Source: JAWKZG01 sp041396125 (GTDB taxonomy: Bacteria; Pseudomonadota; Gammaproteobacteria; Competibacterales; Competibacteraceae). From it: a DNA stretch of 64,000 nucleotides. The stretch spans positions 62,001 to 126,000 of the forward strand of contig JAWKZG010000006.1 in NCBI GenBank assembly GCA_041396125.1. The letters run 5' to 3'. Under the pieces are notes generated by a model. That model did not search any database. It had not been told where the DNA came from and saw only the letters and a program-made list of their open reading frames with translations. The position numbers and the translations under genes are program-made. Positions 26,763 through 35,853 of the stretch are shown here, one piece after another (within the stretch, counting starts at the first letter, position 1; the number at the start of each line of letters is the position of its first letter).

Positions 26763-27938
26763 CTATTCCGGTTTTGCAATATCGTGATAAATCTCGTCAG
26801 CGGCACCCAGCAGCACGATAGGAGGATCAAAACCGATTAATTCCGCCGCTTTTAAATTAATGGCAATCTTGGGCGGGTCTTCAAAAAGTTGTTCCAGCTG
26901 ATTCGGCTTGGCACCGTTAAATACTTTGGCGATGGCCTGGGCGTGGAATTCACCGATATAACGAAAGCCGGCCTGAGACAGACTGAGCAGGATGCCAAGC
27001 TTGACTTCAGCCGAGCCGGCCTGGGAAAACGTCGGGATTTTATGCGCATTACTGATGTTGACCAAAGCAGAAATGCTATTTTGGTTAATGCCGCCCTGTT
27101 GGGTTACATAAATGGCATCGACCTGCTGTGTCAGCTGCCGGAAGCATTCTTTGACGCTTTCGTCACGTGCCTGTGCATCGTCAATATCCTCGTCCAGGGT
27201 AAAGCAGGGCACGATCTCAAATCCCCGCTCCTCAGCAACTTTTTTTACGCTGTCGATGGCGGCAAAGCTTCGGCCATTGACGGAATTCTCGAAGGCCATG
27301 CCCAGTTTTTTGAAGCCGATAATCTCGTGGAAAATCCGGATCTGACGCTCAGCCCGTTTTGGATCGACCGCCGCATGCACGTGTTCAAAACCGGAATCCT
27401 CGACACTTTTAATAATGCCCGAGGCAATCGGATCGCTGGAAGATATCACCATGGTGGGCACGGCATGTCGATTATTGGAAAAATCCTGACCAGCCATAGT
27501 GCCCATGGCAATAAGCATATCGATATCGCCGGTTTCCGTCAGGCGTCGGGTGAGACCTTGCACGGTTTCTTCCCGTATTTGGTTAATCCATTGTGCTGAA
27601 TAGTAAGCATCGATCGGGAATTCCAGATAATCGCTTTTGGCTGTGGTGGCTAACCATTGCCAGAGGGGTTGGGTGTTATCGTTGGCCGGCTGAGGTAAAT
27701 CAGCGGTCTCTATCCATCCCAGTTTCATCAGTCCGCGGATGGTAGCCGCGAAAAATTGCTGATAATCAATATATGGGCCTCCTTCATAGTAGGCGAGCCG
27801 CCATTTTTTCCCATGATTCGTGGTCGGTTGCACACTGAACAGCGCCGCATCCGCTGCCAGGGCACTGTTCATAACGAAGGATAGGCACAATATAGCCGGA
27901 ATCAAACGGGTAATTCTATGCATATTGTAGACACTCAA
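26763..27938 (-). CDS. Periplasmic binding protein of the ABC_sub_bind family
   Basis: A 391-residue secreted protein; signal peptide from MHRITRLIPAILCLSFVMNSALA (using the internal ATG at about 27923, or the slightly longer form). The fold fits COG2984-type binding proteins (type 1 periplasmic binding fold): LIAMGTMAGQDFSNN, TMVISSSDPIASGIIKSVEDSG, KKLGMAFENSVNGRSFAAIDSVKKVAEERGFEI, then AIYVTQQGGINQ. No ABC permease or ATPase is adjacent. Instead it sits 123 bases upstream of the hybrid kinase, suggesting that it acts as a ligand-presenting sensor protein, although this is inference from position. Confidence 0.75.
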   Translation of the reverse strand: MSVYNMHRITRLIPAILCLSFVMNSALAADAALFSVQPTTNHGKKWRLAYYEGGPYIDYQQFFAATIRGLMKLGWIETADLPQPANDNTQPLWQWLATTAKSDYLEFPIDAYYSAQWINQIREETVQGLTRRLTETGDIDMLIAMGTMAGQDFSNNRHAVPTMVISSSDPIASGIIKSVEDSGFEHVHAAVDPKRAERQIRIFHEIIGFKKLGMAFENSVNGRSFAAIDSVKKVAEERGFEIVPCFTLDEDIDDAQARDESVKECFRQLTQQVDAIYVTQQGGINQNSISALVNISNAHKIPTFSQAGSAEVKLGILLSLSQAGFRYIGEFHAQAIAKVFNGAKPNQLEQLFEDPPKIAINLKAAELIGFDPPIVLLGAADEIYHDIAKPE

Positions 27939-27950
27939 TGACGCTTAAAT

Positions 27951-29533
27951 TTAGATGATCACGACTTTGTCTGTCGGTTTCATGACTTTTCCTGCCAGGT
28001 ACAGCGGCCAGTTAGCGGGCATAGTGTCGTGATAATGAATATCTGGCAGTATTTCTGCCAGGCCAGCCAACAATGCGTTCTGCACGGTTGGGGTACGAAA
28101 TTGTTGTAACTGGTCTTGCTTCAATCCCCCGCTGGCAATAATCTCCACCGGTCCTGCCGGCAGCAGCAGCGTTTCGTTCAGTTGCCGCATCACACCTTGC
28201 ATGCCAGCAAAGAAATATCCGTAGGCACCTGAGCCAATTGTCTGGCGATGTCATTGGAAACCGAAGTGCACCAGCCCTCCAGGGCACACAGATCGAAGGC
28301 CGCGTTGAATGGCGGGCAAATATTGTGCCTGGAAGTAGCCGCCGCAGCAATGACCCCGCGTGCCAGACCGATCGTTAAATAACAGGTGAACAGTGAAGGC
28401 AGCAACTGACCGGTCTGCAGGGCCTGGAGAATGGCTGCCGGCTGGAAGGGCAGTTGCCAGAGTTTGCCACGCTCGTCCCGCCCTTGCAGCGTTGCTGCCT
28501 GGCGGTCGCTGTGCGTTAAATGCAGCGGTACCCGCCAGCCCAGTTCGTTTACCGCCCAAAAGAAAATCGTTCCGCTGCCTCCCAGATTAGTCTGCGGGCT
28601 GCTCGGGTCGGGGTGCAAGCGGTCAGCGAGTTTAGACTGGTTCCAGCAAACTTTAGTGCCATCGAGCTGTTGCAGGAGGTTGGCTCTCAGCCCTGGATTG
28701 AACATGAGCTGCCAGAGCAAACGGTCTTCGTTGCTCAGATCGGTCTGTAACAACAAACTGGTGATGTGCTCCAGTTCCAGATAAACCATTTCAGGCGCCT
28801 GTTCCGGTTCGTGAAAACAGTGTTTCCAAAGCTGATTGTTCAAGACAACAGCCTGTTGCGAATAATTTGGCAATGCCATTACTTTGCTATTTGAATAGAC
28901 ATTGTCAAGTATAGTTTCGACCGTTGTTGCCAGGCGAGGGGGCAGTAGTCCATCCTGCAGCAGGGTCGATACGCGCCATTTCGCCCGTACCAGCATGTCG
29001 GTATTGTAGGCTTCCGCACCACTGACCGATCTCCTTTTAAGCCGGTTGGGGAAAATCGGCAGCTTGATGGGCAGAGTAAAGCGCTCGGCCCGAGGCGGAC
29101 AATGGTAGAGCAATAGTCCTTGCGGATAGGTAGGATTGTTCAGCGATATATTGCCGCATGCAAATACCGGCACAGTGGTCGCTGGTTTGCCGTTGATTTT
29201 TCTGAGCGCAAAAATCAATCCGCCTTGCAGCGACTGCGCCAGAAAGTCGGCACCGTGGTGGTTGGATGTTAATACTGCAGGGCTATGCTGCAGTTCCTGC
29301 GCTGCTGTTTCTGCAATGGTTTCACCCAGCAGCGGCGCAGCATAACGATAGACCACGTCGAGCAAATCGGCCCGAGATTGCAAGGGATCAGGGCTGACAC
29401 GCAGAGTTTGTCGCAGAAAAGCTGGCAGCGTGAGGTGGCCATCGTTTTCATACGCTCGTCTGACGGGCGGTAATTGTTCGCAAACCTGTGCAAAGGCGTG
29501 CTCCAGCAGATTAATGTCGTGTTGACTATCCAT
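27951..29533 (-). CDS. Unrecognised ~530-residue protein, frame-disrupted near its 3' end
   Basis: I do not recognise this protein. The first 447 residues are open from ATG 29533; the reading then moves through other frames, with GGYFQAQYLPAIQRG near 28330, ALEGWCTSVSNDIARQL near 28270, and finally GAYGYFFAGMQGVMRQLNE near 28225. It ends at 27951 after PLYLAGKVMKPTDKVVII. Joined, these make one protein of about 530 residues with no signal peptide or membrane helix. Distinct segments include LTSNHHGADFLAQSLQGG, GLLLYHCPPRAERFTLPIKL and the glycine-rich PVEIIASGG. Its ATG overlaps the stop of the upstream MFS gene (ATGGATAG), so the two are coupled. It sits 13 bases before the binding protein gene. 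Confidence 0.6.
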
Positions 29534-31286
29534 GGGCCGGAGCTTTGCGGTAGCGCAGGAGAGCCTGCCTGAATATAGGCTTTTCGCGTGTTACCAGTGC
29601 GAACAGTACGGCGGTCGATAAATAGGCAAGGCCAGAAATAGGTGATACCCTGATTAATATCAGTAGTGACAATAAGCCAGCCAAATAACATCAGGCCGAT
29701 CATCTGCGAGCGGCTGGTCGCGCGGAAAAGACCGATAGCCCGGCCCTGACCGAGCTGTTTGGTGACATCAAGGGTTAGGGCATAGGTGGTTTGTGAGGCC
29801 AGGACCAGGCAACTGGACAAGCCCAGCAGCACGACCGCAATAACCGATGCGACAAAGCCGGTAAAATAAAAACTGAGAAAGGCGCAACCACCCAGCAGGC
29901 AACCGATAATCACGAAAACACGCTTGCTGCTGGCCCGGTCAATGTAGTGACTGAGTAAGTGGTCCCAGATAAACCATGCAAAGACCGTACAGAATTAATA
30001 CGGCACCAATGGTTGTTACAGACGGCCAAGACGATCCAGATACACCGGAGCCAAAGAAATTCCAGAAACCCGATTACCGCAATTGCCGGAAGACGAACTG
30101 CTCAGGAAAATCAGACCCAGTACATGCCGGTTGCGCAGAAAATTCAAAGTAATCCCTGGCGCTAACGGGGGTTGGCGGCAGAGGGCAATATAGCAGTGTC
30201 ACGGCGAGTTTGGATTGCCTGATAGCGCCTTGCATGGCGGTCAGAGTGTACAGCGGGAGCAGAAAAACAATGATGGCGCTGAGCAGGAACACGGGTCGGT
30301 ATGATGCGCTCTGCCAGCATGGCCCCGGCTGCTGTACCACAGATGCTGCCGGCGTAGATGCCGGCGAACAGATAGGCCAGCCCGCGAGCCTTGCTTTTGT
30401 TGTCTGTCTGCACAATGACAAAACCTTGCGATGCCATCAGGGTTAGTCCGTAGCCCAGTCCGACCATGCCCATAGCGGCAATAAAATGCACCGCGCTCGG
30501 TGCCAGCCAGGCATACAGTTTGGCGGCAGCCACCAGCGCAACACCGGTCAGGAAAGGCTCATGCCAGCCGCGCCGGTCAAGCCAGATACCAGACACAATA
30601 ATCGTTATGCTGACGCTCAGGAACATAGCCGAAATTGGCAACCCCATGACCATGTCTTTCGGCAGTCCCAGCAGCGGCTGGTATAAATCCGCCATATGCA
30701 GCGGTACGAAAGCGGCTGACAGATCTACACCGAACAGGAAAAGAAACACAGCCGGTCGCATACTGGCGGGATCAACCGGTGCCGGTGTACCGGCGTGTTG
30801 GCGGTTACGGGCTTGCAAGACTTTCAGTAATAAAATAACCAGCTCCGAAAAAAAGCAGGATGGCAACCAGCAGGTGGTTTTGCCGATTTCCAGCAGTTAT
30901 CAGCAGGGCAGCATGACTGGTTCCGGTCGAGGGCAGCTCGATAAAATTGACGACGTACAAACCCAGGCCAGCAACTGGGCTGAACGCTGACCGCAAACGG
31001 CGGCCAGCCAACGGTACGCAGCGACCACTGGGCTGGTGTCGGGGGGATGCGCCAGACCGTTACCGCCAGCAACGGTAGGCTGGCTCCCAACACAATAGGC
31101 AGCGCCAGCCACCAGCTGCTGGCGGCTGAATGTATCAATTTCAGACTGGTCAGGGCGGCACTCAGGCCGTTATCAAGCAAAGTTCGGTATACAGCTGGGT
31201 TAATGCCGTAGCGCAAAAGCGCTGCTGAACGCAAAACTGATGATCAGCAGCAGCAGCGCGCCTCCGGCCAGTCTGGTTTTTGCCAT
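29526..31286 (-). pseudogene. Long MFS transporter, interrupted by several frameshifts
   Basis: Segments in all three frames combine into one ~585-residue membrane protein. From ATG 31286 it starts with MAKTRLAGGALLLLIISFAFSSAFALRH and a segment containing YRTLLDNGLSAALTSLKLIHS that looks extracytoplasmic. MFS-type segments follow: AVFLFLFGVDLSAAFVPLHM, GLPISAMFLSVSITIIVSGIWLDRRG, GMVGLGYGLTLMASQGFVIVQ and AGIYAGSICGTAAGAMLAERI. The last part is VLLGLSSCLVLASQTTYAL and GLAYLSTAVLFALVTREKPI, ending at 29526. Shifts occur near 31200, 30990, 30850, 30310, 30000-30070 and 29640. Residue conservation is good between the breaks, so indel errors are likely. The N-terminal extension makes it longer than a standard MFS protein. 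Confidence 0.7.
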
Positions 31287-31326
31287 GCTACTGGGTGGTG
31301 AAGTGTGCACAGGTCAACTCGTAATG

Positions 31327-32487
31327 CTAGCCGATAATGCCCTCGCTGGCGGTTGCCAGGAGAGTATTCGGGTGCTGGGCAGTGGCTTGCCGTTGCTGCC
31401 TTTCCAGAGTGCGCGAGGCTTGTAGAAAAGTACGCCGGAGCAAAGGCGTGGGATTGCCGGCCAGGCGCCAATGGTGAAGCAGCAGTGACCTGCAGGGTGG
31501 CCTCTGGCTGGTGCCAGCTACAGCGATAAGGCTGCAGGGCAAAAAGGCAGTGCCGGACAGGCGCTGCAGTGTGTTCGCCACATAAGCAACCGCCAACGCA
31601 CCCGTGCCGCAAGCCAGGAGTCTCCCCCACGGTCGATGCCGCGCTCGAAACAGCGGTACTGAATGATGTTACTGTTATCCGTGATCCGAGCCGAAAATCC
31701 ATTGCCGGCGGGAAACAGATGCTGGTAGTGTTTATTGATATAGGTACCGATGTGATCAATCAGCGGTGCCGAAGTTCAGACGTTTTTCATGGCCCTCGGC
31801 AGCTGCCGAAACAAACAGGGTTTCATTCAGGCCGTAAGGCAGGCACTCATCGGCAAAAATGACCAGATGCGGCTCACCCGTGAACGCCAGATAGCCGGTT
31901 ATGGTCAGGCTGCTGGCCGTGGTAAAGGGGTGCAGATCGTAGTGACGAAAACTGATTTCAAGCGGTTTAAGCAGGCTGATCTGGCCACTTTGTAAGGCAA
32001 TAGCCGCTGCACTGACGACCTCCTGCGGTGCCTGGCGCGGGATACCCATATCGCACCAGCTCAGCCCGGTATCGGGTTGGACACCGAGGTGGGTGATATG
32101 GGGGCGGGCGCGCGGGATCTCGGTCAGCACCCGAGTCTGGGCAATGCCATGGTGAGTGTTTAAATAATGGGCGATGCAGAGTAAGCCGTTACCGCACGCG
32201 AGGGTTTCCTGGCTGTTCGATTCGAACAGCCGGAAAACAAACTCACTGGCTGCACAGTCGGGTAAGACATCCCAATAACCATAGGCCTGGTTGATCGCCT
32301 CCAGCACATCGCTGCGGGATGGCTGTATCAGCAGCAGGCCATCGGAGCCGACACCAAAATTCACATCACTGGCCTGGCAGCCAAAAAGCGGCTTGTCCCG
32401 TTCCGGCAGATGACACTGCTCGGTTTCGTCAACTACAACAAAATTATTCCCGCACGCTGTGTATTTAATAAAGGGGATTGTTATCAT
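31327..32487 (-). pseudogene. Diaminopimelate epimerase (DapF)-like protein, frame-disrupted
   Basis: The open first part (from ATG 32487) carries the DapF fold: FIKYTACGNNFVVVDE at the N-terminus and the first catalytic cysteine in ETLACGNGLLCIAHYL. The second half continues in other frames, with the second catalytic cysteine context ACGTGALAVAYVANTL near 31590-31600 and an ending near 31327. At least two indels around 31590-31770 are needed. Both cysteines that act as acid and base in DapF are recognisable. The sequence is divergent from housekeeping DapF and longer, so it may epimerise another amino acid, as histidine racemases of opine-metallophore clusters do. It is followed 40 bases later by the MFS gene. 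It is divergent from the aminotransferase at 32661. Confidence 0.7.
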
Positions 32488-32660
32488 GCATTAGTGTCCG
32501 TTCTAAAGATCACAGGTCGTATACGCCGAATACCCGGCAGAGTAGGTAGTGCTTATCGGCTGCCTGTAGATCAGTTTTTAATAATTTATTAACAAAAGCT
32601 GCAATTTATGCTGTTTATCTGTAATTTTTTTAGTAAGCAATTAGCGACAAGTAGCCTGCA

Positions 32661-33857
32661 ATGAAAAATGCAAATGCCATACTCAGTAGCTACGGTACGA
32701 CAGTATTCGAAATCATGTCACGCCTGGCTATTGAGCACCAGTCTATAAACCTGGGTCAGGGATTCCCCGACGAAGACGGCCCGGACAGTCTCAAACGCAA
32801 AGCCTATGAGGCGATGCTGGAATTCCCTAATCAGTATCCGCCAATGCTGGGCGTGCCGGAACTGCGTCAAGCGGTGGCCGCACATAACCAGCGGTATTAT
32901 GGAATAGACAGCGATTGGCAACGCGAAGTTATGGTAACGTCTGGTGCCACCGAAGCGCTAGCGGCAAGCATTCTGGCCCTGATTGAGCCCGGCGATGAAG
33001 TTGTCCTGTTCGAGCCGTTATATGACTCCTATCTGCCCATGGTGCGCCGGGCTGGCGGAATTCCTAAACTGGTACGCCTGCAGCCGCCGGGTTGGGACTT
33101 GCCGAAAGAACAACTAGCGGCAGCATTTTCCGAGCGTACCAAGCTGATTTTGCTGAACAATCCGATGAATCCCAGCGGCAAGGTGTTCAGTCAGCAGGAG
33201 CTGGCGTTTATCGCCGCATTAGTGGAGCGCTACGATGCGTATGCCATCTGCGATGAAGTCTACGAACATCTTATTTTCGATCAGCGCCGACATATCCCGC
33301 TGCTGACGCTGCCGGGCATGCGGGAACGGGCGATCAAGATCGGCTCAGCCGGCAAGACCTTTTCCATGACCAGCTGGAAAGTCGGTTATCTCACTGCCGC
33401 GCCGGCATTGTTGCAGGTGATCGCCAAAGCGCATCAGTTTCTGGTCTTCACCACACCGAGCAATCTGCAGCGTGCGGTCGCCTACGGGCTGGAGCAGGAA
33501 CAGGCCTGGTACACAGCACTCGCGCCGCAACTGCAACGCAAACGCGACGAGCTGGCAGCGGGTTTGCAGGCGTTGGGTTTTGGCGTTCTGGACTGTCATT
33601 CGACGTATTTTCTTAATGCGGATATCCGGCCATTGGGGTTTGACGAAACCGATGTTGAGTTCTGCAAGCGTCTGACCATCGAGGCCGGTGTGACCCTGGT
33701 GCCGGTGAGCGCACTGTATACGGATGATGCTGCTGGCGGAGATGACAACACTGCTGCTGCAGTCCAGCATCTGGTGCGGTTCTGCTTTTGCAAGCAGGAC
33801 GCAGTGCTGCAGGGTGCGCTGGAACGCCTGGGCACGTATCTGGGCGCGCGGGCATGA
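32661..33857 (+). CDS. Class I/II PLP-dependent aminotransferase (YbdL/kynurenine-aminotransferase-like)
   Basis: A 398-residue fold-type I aminotransferase. Family landmarks are INLGQGFPDEDGP near the N-terminus, VTSGATEALAASILALI for PLP phosphate contacts, and NNPMNPSGKVF. The pyridine-binding aspartate is in AICDEVYEHL, and the Schiff-base lysine is in GSAGKTFSMTSWKVGYL. This set is typical of the methionine/kynurenine/glutamine transaminase group (E. coli YbdL-like). It is divergent from the DapF-like epimerase gene and convergent with pta. Its substrate cannot be fixed from sequence. Confidence 0.88.
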   Translation: MKNANAILSSYGTTVFEIMSRLAIEHQSINLGQGFPDEDGPDSLKRKAYEAMLEFPNQYPPMLGVPELRQAVAAHNQRYYGIDSDWQREVMVTSGATEALAASILALIEPGDEVVLFEPLYDSYLPMVRRAGGIPKLVRLQPPGWDLPKEQLAAAFSERTKLILLNNPMNPSGKVFSQQELAFIAALVERYDAYAICDEVYEHLIFDQRRHIPLLTLPGMRERAIKIGSAGKTFSMTSWKVGYLTAAPALLQVIAKAHQFLVFTTPSNLQRAVAYGLEQEQAWYTALAPQLQRKRDELAAGLQALGFGVLDCHSTYFLNADIRPLGFDETDVEFCKRLTIEAGVTLVPVSALYTDDAAGGDDNTAAAVQHLVRFCFCKQDAVLQGALERLGTYLGARA

Positions 33858-33869
33858 GCCGCAAGATTT

Positions 33870-34856
33870 TTAGCGCAGGGCCAACGCTACGGCAGTCGCC
33901 GCGATAATATCATCCACGCTGGCACCGCGTGATAAGTCACAGACCGGCCGGGCAAAGCCCTGCAGAATCGGGCCGATAGCCTGCGCACCGGCAAGCTGCT
34001 GGGTCAGCTTGTAGCCGATATTACCGGCATTCAGATCCGGGAAAATAAGCACATTGGCCTGACCGGCCACCGTACTGGGCGTTTTCAGTTTTTTGGCAGC
34101 CACCCGGGCGGCCAGTGCGGTATCCGCCTGGAACTCACCATCGAGCAGTAATTCCGGCGCCCGTTCGCGGGCAATCTGCAAGGCCTGCGACACTTTATCA
34201 ACCGCCGCGTGCTGCGCGCTGCCCTGGGTGGAAAATGACAAAAAAGCCACCCGCGCTGGTGTGCCAAGCAGCTTGGCGGCGCTGGCTGCCGAAGCCAATG
34301 CAATATCGGCCAGCTGGGCGGGGTCGGGATCAATATTAACGGCACAGTCAGCGAAAATCAGCGGATAGTCCGACTGGCCCTGAAACTGCGGCAGCAGCAT
34401 CAGAAAAAAACTCGACGGCGTGCCGATGCCTTCAGCCAGACCCACCCCGATCAACCCGGCTTCGATGACCCGCGCGGTGGGGTGGGCTGCGCCGGCAACC
34501 ATGGCGGCCGCATCACCGGCCTGCACCATCAGTGCGCCGAAGTACAAGGGCTTGCGCACCAGACGGCGTGTCAGTTTGAGCGCCATTTGGCGTGGCCCCT
34601 GCGCGCACAGCTGGGCATAGCGCTCGAGATTGTCGTTTTGGGCCGGGTCCAGCACCGGCAGGTCATCGAGTCTGACCGAGCAGGCTGCGGCGACGCTGGC
34701 GACAGCGGCCTGCTCACCCAGCAGAACAGGCCGGGCAATGCCGGTATCAGCCATCTGTCGGGCGGCCTGTAATATGCGTTCATCCTGGGCTTCAGGGAAT
34801 ACCACCGGCAAACATAGCGATTTTGCCTGCGAAATGGCGTGCGAGATAAAGGTCAC
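33870..34856 (-). CDS. pta: Phosphate acetyltransferase (short, single-domain form)
   Basis: A 328-residue PTA_PTB-family enzyme that interconverts acetyl-CoA and acetyl phosphate. The N-terminus LCLPVVFPEAQDERILQAARQM, AGAAHPTARVIEAGLIGVGLAEG, and the C-terminal GQANVLIFPDLNAGNIGYKLTQQL with IGPILQGFARPVCDLSRGASVDDI are diagnostic of Pta. It corresponds to the stand-alone catalytic domain, lacking the DRTGG/regulatory N-terminus of E. coli Pta. No acetate kinase gene is present in the window. It lies nine bases downstream of two tandem small periplasmic protein genes on the same strand and is probably in their transcript. Confidence 0.92.
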   Translation of the reverse strand: MTFISHAISQAKSLCLPVVFPEAQDERILQAARQMADTGIARPVLLGEQAAVASVAAACSVRLDDLPVLDPAQNDNLERYAQLCAQGPRQMALKLTRRLVRKPLYFGALMVQAGDAAAMVAGAAHPTARVIEAGLIGVGLAEGIGTPSSFFLMLLPQFQGQSDYPLIFADCAVNIDPDPAQLADIALASAASAAKLLGTPARVAFLSFSTQGSAQHAAVDKVSQALQIARERAPELLLDGEFQADTALAARVAAKKLKTPSTVAGQANVLIFPDLNAGNIGYKLTQQLAGAQAIGPILQGFARPVCDLSRGASVDDIIAATAVALALR

Positions 34857-34864
34857 AGGGGCAC

Positions 34865-35305
34865 CTATTCGAGTATTAGAAAAACATTGCCAATCAGTTC
34901 GATTTTAGAGCGTATATGCAAATTCAGGAATTCCCAGCGGTTTAACATTTCGCACTGTAAAACCGCTTCGAAGGGTGCGAGTTCTTCCGCCGAAACGGTG
35001 ATGATATCCCGAAACAGCAGGTAGGATTTGGCGGCTACTGTGGTTTTGATCGCCCGTAACTGAATAAACAAAGGGCCAAAATAATCGGCAAAACTCGCTG
35101 TGCAGTCGCGGCCCTCAAAGTGTTTGCCGACCGGCTTCAAAACCTGTTCCAGGAATATTTTGCTGTCGTTAGACCATTGCCGGATGCCCATGTCTTCCGC
35201 CCCGAAGCCGGGACGCAGTAAAATAGCCAACAGCGCCAGGAATACCAGCGCACTGACGCAGTTCGGGTGGCGTCGACTGTTTTCTGAGGCATTAAGCGTT
35301 GGCAC
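34865..35305 (-). CDS. Small exported protein, tandem paralogue A
   Basis: A 146-residue protein with an N-terminal hydrophobic export signal (VSALVFLALLAILLRPGFGA). The mature part is about 60 percent identical by eye to the neighbouring 35345-35743 product: GIRQWSNDSKIFLEQVL, YFGPLFIQLRAIKTTVAAKSYLLFRDI and the shared C-terminus KIELIGNVFLILE. Two cysteines (in GRDC and LQCEM) are at equivalent positions in both proteins and could form a disulfide. I know of no function. It lies 40 bases after its paralogue and nine bases before pta. Confidence 0.75.
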   Translation of the reverse strand: MPTLNASENSRRHPNCVSALVFLALLAILLRPGFGAEDMGIRQWSNDSKIFLEQVLKPVGKHFEGRDCTASFADYFGPLFIQLRAIKTTVAAKSYLLFRDIITVSAEELAPFEAVLQCEMLNRWEFLNLHIRSKIELIGNVFLILE

Positions 35306-35344
35306 AGAGTTTACTCAATTTGCCTGAAGGTTCTGGTTGCGGGA

Positions 35345-35743
35345 CTATTCGAGAATCAAAAAAACATTGCCGATCAATTCGATCTTGTTGTGAATATGGT
35401 TTTCGAAAAACGGCCAGCGGTCCATGATCTGGCAGTTCATCTGCTCTTCGAAGGGTGCCAGATCCTCGGCTGCGGTCAGAATAATATCGCGCAACAGCAG
35501 GTAGGATTTGGCAGATACGATGGTTTTGATTTCGCGTAACTGAGCAAATAAAGGGCCGACATAATCATCGACTTCCTCAACGCAGCCGCGTTTAAGAAGC
35601 TGCTCGCGTACCGGTTCCAGTACTTGGACGAAGAAGAGTTTGCTATCGTTAGTCCATTCCCGAATGCCGTAATCAGCCGCCTGAGCAGCGTTGGCAGTAA
35701 GGGCGAGCAGCCCTGCGAGTACGACGGGCAGACAGAATTTCAT
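35345..35743 (-). CDS. Small exported protein, tandem paralogue B
   Basis: A 132-residue protein with a clear signal peptide (MKFCLPVVLAGLLALTANAAQA, mature start ADYGIREW). The body is largely helical in appearance with YVGPLFAQLREIKTIVSAKSYLLLRDI and the same C-terminus (KIELIGNVFLILE) and cysteine pair as paralogue A. It is the first gene of a probable three-gene unit (B, A, pta), divergent from the aldehyde dehydrogenase operon. Function unknown. Confidence 0.78.
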   Translation of the reverse strand: MKFCLPVVLAGLLALTANAAQAADYGIREWTNDSKLFFVQVLEPVREQLLKRGCVEEVDDYVGPLFAQLREIKTIVSAKSYLLLRDIILTAAEDLAPFEEQMNCQIMDRWPFFENHIHNKIELIGNVFLILE

Positions 35744-35853
35744 GACGATACTCTGCGTATAATGTCATGCCATTATAGAGCGTTAATACGACGCAGCCCA
35801 TCGCTGTTATGTGGGCTGCGTATCAGAATTACACACCAGAGAGGACTATCAAC

